Source: Fulvivirga aurantia (GTDB lineage Bacteria; Bacteroidota; Bacteroidia; Cytophagales; Cyclobacteriaceae). From it: 12,411 bases of DNA. The notes under the pieces are model-generated. The model saw only the letters and a list, made by a program, of their open reading frames with translations. It did not search any database and had not been told where the DNA came from. Each line of letters opens with the position of its first letter. Positions within the stretch are counted from its first letter, which is position 1. The DNA lies in contig NZ_SMMD01000872.1 of NCBI RefSeq assembly GCF_009711475.1, positions 1-12,411 of the forward strand, in the 5' to 3' direction. A program made the translations under genes and the position numbers. Shown one piece after another: positions 7,437 through 12,411 of the stretch.

Positions 7437-7970
7437 ATGATGATAAAGCACTTAATTTTTCTTTTAGCCATCTTTGCAATAGGTGCCTGTACAAGTACAG
7501 AGCAGGACATTGAAAAGATAAAAGCATATGAAGGCCCGGTGCAGGAAGCCGAAAACGTAGAGCTGTACTACAGCGAAGACGCTAAAGTGACCACTAAACT
7601 AAAAGCTCAGTCCTGGTTGCAATATGAAAACGGTGATCAGGAATTTCCAAAAGGTATTTACATGGAGTTTTTTGATGAGCAAGGTAATATAACCTCAACC
7701 CTGAAAGCCAACGATGCCTATTACTTCGAAGAAGAAAAAAAATACCGAGGCCGTGGTGATGTTGTGATAAAAAACCTGGAGCAAAATCAACAATTAAATA
7801 CTGAAGAATTATTCTGGACGCCTGAGAATGAAAAAATGTACACCGATAAATACGTAAGGATTCAACTTGACAAAGAAGTTTTTTACGGTCGCGGGTTAGA
7901 AGCTAAGCAGGATTTCTCATGGTATGTATTAAAAGAAGTAGAAGGAGAATTTACATTAGACGATGAGTAA
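7437..7970 (+). CDS. lptC: LPS export ABC transporter periplasmic protein LptC (lipoprotein form)
   Basis: LptC receives LPS from the LptBFG transporter in the inner membrane and passes it to the periplasmic LptA bridge. The 177-residue protein begins with a hydrophobic segment ending in the lipobox AIGAC, with C18 as the likely lipidated residue; E. coli LptC has a transmembrane helix instead, while Bacteroidota forms are commonly lipoproteins. Residues 35-165 are beta-rich and carry family-type stretches: VELYYSEDAKVTTKLKAQ (42-59), FPKGIYMEFFDEQGN (70-84), LKANDAYYFEEEKKYRGRGDV followed by VVIKN, and TEELFWTPENEKMYTDKYVRI split over the last third. These fit the OstA/LptC jellyroll. The start may be ATG 7437 or 7440. 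The stop overlaps the next start by 8 nt (ATGAGTAA), so it is translationally linked to the small membrane protein. Confidence 0.87.
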   Translation: MMIKHLIFLLAIFAIGACTSTEQDIEKIKAYEGPVQEAENVELYYSEDAKVTTKLKAQSWLQYENGDQEFPKGIYMEFFDEQGNITSTLKANDAYYFEEEKKYRGRGDVVIKNLEQNQQLNTEELFWTPENEKMYTDKYVRIQLDKEVFYGRGLEAKQDFSWYVLKEVEGEFTLDDE

Positions 7971-8136
7971 ATTTTGGCCAACCATAATTTTTTCTATCAC
8001 TGTAGCACTTTTTATCATAGGTGTTCACCAAACTATTACTTTAGGATTTGCCTATTCTTACTGGATTTTCATGTTATGTATAAGCTTACTATTTTTATAC
8101 AAGCTTATAAAGCCTAAATCTTCTGATAATCAATAA
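7963..8136 (+). CDS. Small two-helix membrane protein (57 residues), function unknown
   Basis: I do not recognise this protein. It starts with an ATG inside the last codons of lptC and its TAA abuts the ATG of the next gene, so the frame is fully embedded in the operon. The sequence begins MSKFWPTIIFSITVALFIIG and ends LYKLIKPKSSDNQ. Two hydrophobic segments are visible, at about residues 6-22 and 29-46, joined by a short loop with HQTITLG. Lysines at both ends (K3, then K47, K50 and K52) predict both termini in the cytoplasm by the positive-inside rule. There is no lipobox or signal-peptidase site. The position between lptC and the HlyC-like gene suggests an accessory role for either one, but nothing in the sequence proves that. 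The tight packing and a plausible membrane protein make it very likely real. Confidence 0.75.
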   Translation: MSKFWPTIIFSITVALFIIGVHQTITLGFAYSYWIFMLCISLLFLYKLIKPKSSDNQ

Positions 8137-9429
8137 ATGGACTTTGACCTGATTCTCGTAATCCTTGGCTCCCTGGCCTTCTCGGCTTTTTTTTCGGGAA
8201 TAGAAATAGCTTTTGTATCTGCAGATAAATTGCACATTGAGTTACAAGCTAAAAAAGGTTTTCGCACCGGCTTGATACTATCTAAGTTCATAAAAAACCA
8301 ATCCCGATTTATTGGCACAACTCTCATTGGTAATACCATAGCACTTGTTATTTATGGTATTTTTATGGCTAAGCTACTCGACCCATACATCAGAGCGTTT
8401 GTTTTAGAGTCTCTTACTACTCAGCTGTCTGTTGCAGAACCTCTGATCTTGGTTTTACAAACTATACTATCAACTTTACTCGTACTTCTCACTGCAGAAT
8501 TTTTACCTAAAAGTATTTTCCTCATCAACCCAAACTGGCTATTGGGTGTGTTGGCTTACCCAATTAATCTGGTGTATTGGATTATGGGTCCGGTTGTCTG
8601 GGCTATTGTTGGAGCCTCTAAATTCATCATCACAAAAATATTTGGTCTCAAATATTCTGAAGATCAGGCTGCCTTTGGTTTGGTTGATCTTGATAACTAC
8701 ATTAAAAACACCCTGATGGCAGATCAGGAAACCAACGTAGAGCTGGACACAAAAATTTTTAACAATGCACTTGAATTCAAAACCATTAGAATCAGAGAGT
8801 GCATGATTCCACGTACTGAGTTGGTGGCGGTAGACATCGAAGATGACATTGAAGAATTAAAGCAAGCTTTTATAGACAGTGGACATTCCAAAATCATTGT
8901 TTACAAAGAATCTATAGACAATGTTATCGGTTATTGTCACTCACTTGAGTTGTTTAAAAAACCAAAAAACATCGCTGATATACTGACACCGATAATTATC
9001 ATTCCAGAAACAATGCTGGCAAATGAGCTCATGATCCAGTTCATTTCGGAGCGTAAAAGCCTTGGTTTGGTAGTTGATGAATTTGGCGGAACTTCCGGTA
9101 TAGTGAGTATAGAAGACATCATCGAGGAGATCTTTGGTGAAATACAGGATGAGCATGACGATGAAAATTGGATCGAACAACACATCGGAGACGCTACATA
9201 TCTTTTAAGCGCAAGACATGAAGTAGATTATCTGAACGACAAATACAACTGGAATCTACCTACTGGCGATTACGAGACTTTAGGAGGACTGATCTTATCA
9301 ATTACAGAAGATTTGCCTCAAAAAGGTGACACAATTACCTTACATCCTTTCAGATTTACTATTCAATCTACACACGACATTAGAATAGACACTGTTAAAC
9401 TTACTTTTGAAGACCAGGAACCTTTGTAA
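8137..9429 (+). CDS. DUF21/CBS/CorC-type inner-membrane protein (hemolysin family, HlyC/CNNM-like)
   Basis: This belongs to the CNNM/CorC family, implicated elsewhere in Mg2+ or Co2+ transport; the name hemolysin is historical. Residues 3-190 form a DUF21 transmembrane domain with FFSGIEIAFVSAD (18-30) and TAEFLPKS (119-126), the family's conserved acidic/PK motif. A CBS pair follows: the first spans about 218-275 and opens with ECMIPRTELVAVD (221-233); the second covers about 280-335 and ends in VDEFGGTSGIVSIEDIIEEI (313-332). Residues 350-425 are the CorC_HlyC C-terminal domain. The 430 residues are a full-length family member. The gliding protein GldE has the same architecture, and sequence alone does not exclude it, but no gld gene is adjacent. 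The ATG directly follows the TAA of the small membrane protein. No terminator was seen after it, so some read-through into the PpiD-like gene is possible. Confidence 0.88.
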   Translation: MDFDLILVILGSLAFSAFFSGIEIAFVSADKLHIELQAKKGFRTGLILSKFIKNQSRFIGTTLIGNTIALVIYGIFMAKLLDPYIRAFVLESLTTQLSVAEPLILVLQTILSTLLVLLTAEFLPKSIFLINPNWLLGVLAYPINLVYWIMGPVVWAIVGASKFIITKIFGLKYSEDQAAFGLVDLDNYIKNTLMADQETNVELDTKIFNNALEFKTIRIRECMIPRTELVAVDIEDDIEELKQAFIDSGHSKIIVYKESIDNVIGYCHSLELFKKPKNIADILTPIIIIPETMLANELMIQFISERKSLGLVVDEFGGTSGIVSIEDIIEEIFGEIQDEHDDENWIEQHIGDATYLLSARHEVDYLNDKYNWNLPTGDYETLGGLILSITEDLPQKGDTITLHPFRFTIQSTHDIRIDTVKLTFEDQEPL

Positions 9430-9456
9430 ATAAAATATTTGGTCTTACTTTCGGAG

Positions 9457-9487
9457 TTTGATATTAGGCGAATACTCTGTAAATTTG
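9457..9487 (+). promoter_or_regulatory. Near-consensus Bacteroidota promoter of the PpiD-like gene
   Basis: TTTG at 9457-9460 and TAAATTTG at 9480-9487 are separated by 19 nt, matching the TTTG-N19-TAnnTTTG promoter of the Bacteroidota primary sigma factor in every fixed position. The transcript would start near 9492 and carry a leader of about 37 nt before the ATG at 9529. This is the strongest promoter match in the window. Confidence 0.75.
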
Positions 9488-9528
9488 CGCCTCTTTGAAC
9501 AATATGCAAATAACATTATAAAAGCATT

Positions 9529-11616
9529 ATGGCATTAATAAACACGTTAAGAAATAAGATGGGCAAGGTAGTAGTGGCACTCATTGCCGTAGCTATCATC
9601 TCATTTGTTATGGCCGACCTACTCGGGCCAAACTCTTCGCTCTTTGGCGGAAATGACAATCAGGTGGGTGAAATTGCTGGCGAAGATATTTCTCTTGAAG
9701 AGTTTCAAGGACTCGTTCAGCAGCAGGAAAGTAACTATGTGATGTCTTTTAACAGACAGCCTGGTGAAAGAGAAAAGCCTACACTAAGAAATCAGGCGTG
9801 GGAGTTGTTAATTGCTCGCTATGCTTTTGAAAAACAATATGAAGAAGTTGGTATTGAAGTAACTTCTGACGAAGTATGGGATATGATGCAGGGCAAAAAT
9901 ATAAGCCCGGGCATCCAGCAGTCTTTCACTAACCCTGAAACTGGCGAGTTTGACAGAGACCTATTCTTAAACTTCTTACAGCAGCTACCAAATGCTGCGC
10001 CTGAGCAACGCTACAGATGGGAGATCTTTAAAAAAGATCTTAAGCCAGGCCGTGAGCGAATCAAATACGAAAACCTTTTAGTAAAAAGTGTTTACGCTAC
10101 TAACGCTGAAGGCCAAATGGAATACCAGGCCCAAAACAATGTAGCTGAGGTTAAATACCTTTACGTGCCTTTTTATGCTATAGGTGACTCTGCTGTGACT
10201 GTTTCTGACAGCGACCTTAAAAGTTACTACAACGACCATAAGGAGCAATACAAAGTAGAAAATACAAGAAGCCTTAAGTATGTTTCTTTTCCTGTAATTG
10301 CATCTGCAGCCGACAGTGCTTTTATAAAAGAAGAGCTTAATGAGTTAAAAGAAGAATTTAAAACTGTAAAGGATGATTCTACTTTTGCTGGTGTAAATAC
10401 TGATGGCAACACTTTCTTCTCAAAATATCAGGCGGCTACATTACCTAGACAACTTGGTGCTAATGTTAGCAACTTGTCTAAAGGAGATGTTAGAGGTCCT
10501 TATCTTAATGGCGAATATTACGACCTTTTCAAAGTTTCTGACATCTATGAAGATACTGTAGATTACGCGAAAGCTAGCCACATCCTATTTGGTGAAGGTG
10601 AAGAAGCAAAGCAAGAAGCTGAAAGAGTACTTGAGGAATTGCAAAACGGGGCTAATTTCTCAGCAATGGCTGCTCAATATGGAACTGATGGTACTAAATC
10701 AAGAGGTGGAGACCTTGGCTGGTTCAAAACTGGTGATATGGTAGAAGAGTTTGAAGACGTAATTTTCAGCGCTAACGGAACCGGTTTGATTAACAGAGTA
10801 GTGGAAACAGAATACGGTTACCACATAGTAAGAGTCGATGAAACCAAAACCAACACTGTTTACAAGGTAGCAACTATTCAAAGAAACATTACTCCTGGTG
10901 ATGAAACGATAAACGAAGCATTTAGAGATGCAGACTTATTTGCTTCTCAAATAGATGACCTTGAAAGCTTTGAAGAAGCTGCTGATAATGACTCTTTAAA
11001 TGTAAGACCTGCAGAGAAATTAAAGAAAAACGACCGTAGAGTTGGTGTACTTGGCGATGCCAGACAAATAGTACAATGGTTGTTTAGAGATGCGTCAGTA
11101 GGAGATATTTCTGAAGTATTCGAACTAGACGATCAGTATGTTGTAGCTGTAATGACTGGAGAAACTGAAGAAGGTTATCAGTCCCTCAACAATGTACGTG
11201 CTGAAGTAACAGCTAAGGTTAAAAACGAACTGAAAGGAAAGCAGATCATAGAAAAACTACAGGGTCTTTCTGGTTCACTTGAAGATAAAGCTACAGCTTA
11301 TGGTGATGACGCTAATGTTTACACTTCAAGCGACCTTAAACTAAGTGCTAACTCTTTACCAACTGTTGGTTACGATCCTTATGCAGTAGGTAAAGCATTC
11401 TCTTTAGAAAATGGTGAATCTACAGAGCCGTTTGCTTCAGAAAATGGTGTTTTAATTATTGAAATGCTTAATAAAACTGTGGCACCTGAAATTGCAGATT
11501 ACTCAATCTACAAAACACAAATGACTCAAAACGCTCGTAACAGAGTTGGTTTTAGCATAGGTGAAGCGATCAAAGAGAATGCTGACATAAACGATAAGCG
11601 TTACAAGTTTTACTAG
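9529..11616 (+). CDS. PpiD-like membrane-anchored peptidyl-prolyl isomerase/chaperone (SurA_N and parvulin domains)
   Basis: This is a periplasmic folding factor held in the inner membrane by one helix at about residues 12-31, after a short cytoplasmic start MALINTLRNKMGK. A SurA_N-type helical chaperone region spans about 45-205, with GEIAGEDISLEEF near its start. A parvulin domain at about 345-440 has the hallmarks ASHILFG (349-355, H351), SRGGDLGWF (391-399) and YGYHIVRVDE (429-438). Residues 241-340 (RSLKYVSFPV to DLFKVSDI) look like a further, degenerate parvulin-like region without the GGDLGWF signature. The C-terminal 250 residues are again SurA/PpiD-like. The 695 residues are in the range of Bacteroidota PpiD-type proteins and longer than the roughly 620 of E. 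coli PpiD. Its role is probably chaperoning of exported or outer-membrane proteins; isomerase activity is uncertain, as in PpiD. It has its own promoter and terminator and is probably also expressed alone. Confidence 0.88.
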   Translation: MALINTLRNKMGKVVVALIAVAIISFVMADLLGPNSSLFGGNDNQVGEIAGEDISLEEFQGLVQQQESNYVMSFNRQPGEREKPTLRNQAWELLIARYAFEKQYEEVGIEVTSDEVWDMMQGKNISPGIQQSFTNPETGEFDRDLFLNFLQQLPNAAPEQRYRWEIFKKDLKPGRERIKYENLLVKSVYATNAEGQMEYQAQNNVAEVKYLYVPFYAIGDSAVTVSDSDLKSYYNDHKEQYKVENTRSLKYVSFPVIASAADSAFIKEELNELKEEFKTVKDDSTFAGVNTDGNTFFSKYQAATLPRQLGANVSNLSKGDVRGPYLNGEYYDLFKVSDIYEDTVDYAKASHILFGEGEEAKQEAERVLEELQNGANFSAMAAQYGTDGTKSRGGDLGWFKTGDMVEEFEDVIFSANGTGLINRVVETEYGYHIVRVDETKTNTVYKVATIQRNITPGDETINEAFRDADLFASQIDDLESFEEAADNDSLNVRPAEKLKKNDRRVGVLGDARQIVQWLFRDASVGDISEVFELDDQYVVAVMTGETEEGYQSLNNVRAEVTAKVKNELKGKQIIEKLQGLSGSLEDKATAYGDDANVYTSSDLKLSANSLPTVGYDPYAVGKAFSLENGESTEPFASENGVLIIEMLNKTVAPEIADYSIYKTQMTQNARNRVGFSIGEAIKENADINDKRYKFY

Positions 11617-11639
11617 TAGATATATTGTACAATTACACC

Positions 11640-11668
11640 AAAAGCGGGGAACTTTGATCTCCGCTTTT
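11640..11668 (+). terminator. Rho-independent terminator after the PpiD-like gene
   Basis: AAAAGCGGGGA (11640-11650) pairs with TCTCCGCTTTT (11658-11668) through 11 positions with one G-T wobble. The loop is ACTTTGA and the T-rich tail GTTATTTAT follows. It begins 23 bp after the stop codon and ends 14 bp before the next ATG. Confidence 0.83.
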
Positions 11669-11682
11669 GTTATTTATAAGCC

Positions 11683-11946
11683 ATGAGTGATAATTCAATA
11701 CAATCGTTTAAAGAAAAGCTAGACAAAGAGTATGAGTGGCCATCACTCTATACTTTTAAATTTATTGTTCCTAAGGGCAAGGAGGGAGAAGTTAAAAGCC
11801 TCTTCAACAATCACGATGTAAGTGAAAAGCAATCGAGCAAAGGAAACTATATAAGCGTAACCGCAAAGATAATGGCTGAATCGAGCCAAAAAGTGATCGA
11901 GTATTATATTGCTGCAAATAAAATAGAGGGTATAATAGCCTTATAA
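11683..11946 (+). CDS. DUF493 (YbeD-like) family small protein
   Basis: This 87-residue cytoplasmic protein fits the DUF493/YbeD family, small ACT-like alpha/beta proteins whose role is not settled. Visible family traits are YTFKFIVP (23-30) in the first strand, SSKGNYISVTAKI (51-63) in the central strands, VIEYYIAANKIEGIIAL at the C-terminus, and a length close to the family norm of 85-95. The ATG at 11683 lies 14 bp after the preceding terminator. I found no TAnnTTTG box in the short gap, so its promoter is unidentified; terminator read-through is one possibility. Its stop TAA overlaps the next ATG by one base (TAATG), so it is probably coupled to the methyltransferase-like lipoprotein. Confidence 0.82.
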   Translation: MSDNSIQSFKEKLDKEYEWPSLYTFKFIVPKGKEGEVKSLFNNHDVSEKQSSKGNYISVTAKIMAESSQKVIEYYIAANKIEGIIAL

Positions 11947-12411
11947 TGAGATTTTCGATTCTCATCATATTACTTGTTATTGCTCAAGGTTGTGAAACAA
12001 GAAACACCAAACAAACAATACCCACAGCAGCAAAAAAGGACACAGCGAATGCTATCAAACCTGCCCCGGCCGAAGCCTTTAACCTTGACAGCTTTCAAAA
12101 ACTGGTAGAGCAATATGAAGCCCCTGATCGTGCTAAGTGGCAAAACCCGGAGCTTGTAATAGACAAACTGGGTATTGTCGAAGGCAAGGTAATCGCAGAT
12201 ATTGGGGCTGGTTCAGGGTACTTTACTTTTAGGCTGGCTCAAAAAGGAGCCTCAGTAGTGGCCATCGATATCGATGACCGATTTTTAGAACATATAGAAA
12301 ATCGAAAAGCTGAGCTAAATAACATTAATCCTGAATTAGTCACGACCAGACTCTCAACAGAAGAAGATCCTCTATTAGAATCAGAGGAGTTAGATGTAGC
12401 GTTACTGGTAA
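11946..12411 (+). CDS. Predicted lipoprotein with class I SAM-dependent methyltransferase domain, 3' end cut
   Basis: The 155 visible residues start with a hydrophobic export signal, MRFSILIILLVIAQGC, whose C16 could be lipidated. Because -2 is Gln, the lipobox is not a textbook match. A low-complexity Thr/Lys/Ala/Pro linker (about 19-44) follows. The methyltransferase fold then begins: DRAKWQNPELVIDKLGI (61-77) and motif I VIADIGAGSGYFTFRLA (82-98) with the DxGxGxG SAM loop D85-G91. The second-strand acid D108 in VAIDID comes next, and motif IV begins at ELDVALLV (148-155) where the window ends. The fold is clear; the methylated substrate is unknown. An exported methyltransferase is puzzling because SAM is cytoplasmic, although signal-bearing relatives with the WQ-P motif are, as I recall, common in Gram-negative genomes. 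It starts in the stop codon of the DUF493 gene. Confidence 0.8.
   Translation, partial: MRFSILIILLVIAQGCETRNTKQTIPTAAKKDTANAIKPAPAEAFNLDSFQKLVEQYEAPDRAKWQNPELVIDKLGIVEGKVIADIGAGSGYFTFRLAQKGASVVAIDIDDRFLEHIENRKAELNNINPELVTTRLSTEEDPLLESEELDVALLV

Noticed and set aside
8937..9185. Two minus-strand frames of about 80 residues, both opposite the HlyC-like gene
   Set aside because: They are antisense to the conserved CBS region, overlap each other in different frames, and have no protein-like domain signal.
9504..9521. Five-codon upstream frame (MQITL) in the leader of the PpiD-like gene
   Set aside because: It is too short to test by sequence and such frames arise by chance in AT-rich leaders; the peptide shows no attenuation-like residue run.
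10227..10881. Minus-strand 60-residue frames opposite the PpiD-like gene
   Set aside because: They are antisense shadows of the parvulin region with no start context or domain.
1..12411. CRISPR array, IS element, phage or defence genes, tRNA or rRNA
   Set aside because: No regularly spaced repeats, terminal inverted repeats, transposase motifs, tRNA-like cloverleaf or rRNA sequence was found on reading the window.

Overview
The window looks like chromosomal core sequence from a Bacteroidota bacterium, probably of the Cytophagales type (inference). The DNA is AT-rich and start codons lack obvious Shine-Dalgarno sequences. Candidate promoters follow the Bacteroidota TTTG-N19-TAnnTTTG pattern; the best is at 9457-9487. 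Exported proteins carry signal peptides ending in A|Q. The gene order coaX - outer-membrane protein - TPR protein - lptC - small membrane protein - CBS/HlyC protein - PpiD-like isomerase is, as I recall it, a recurring Bacteroidota layout.

Layout. The left third reads on the minus strand: an ion/proton antiporter of the citrate-transporter superfamily (C-terminus cut by the window start), a glutamate/leucine-type amino acid dehydrogenase, and anhydro-N-acetylmuramic acid kinase (anmK). A 91-bp divergent gap at 3955-4045 separates anmK from the rest, which reads on the plus strand. First comes coaX, then an outer-membrane beta-barrel protein overlapping it by 8 nt, then a cysteine-containing TPR protein, ending at a terminator at 7380-7414. 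A second unit holds lptC, a 57-residue two-helix membrane protein and a DUF21/CBS/CorC protein, packed with an 8-nt overlap and a 0-nt junction. A PpiD-like periplasmic folding factor follows behind its own near-consensus promoter and ends at a terminator at 11640-11668. Last are a DUF493 (YbeD-like) protein and the start of a predicted lipoprotein with a SAM-methyltransferase fold, cut by the window end.

How the genes fit together. Most plus-strand products belong to the cell envelope: LptC in LPS export, PpiD in folding of exported proteins, an outer-membrane barrel, a periplasmic TPR protein and a DUF21 membrane protein. AnmK recycles a cell-wall sugar. CoaX, the dehydrogenase and the antiporter are metabolic or ion housekeeping. 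I see no mobile element, CRISPR array, tRNA, rRNA, phage gene or defence island. I found no evidence of a new dedicated system. The least explained items are the 57-residue protein between lptC and the HlyC gene, the outer-membrane/TPR pair, and the lipoprotein methyltransferase. No stretch longer than 300 bases lacks a gene.
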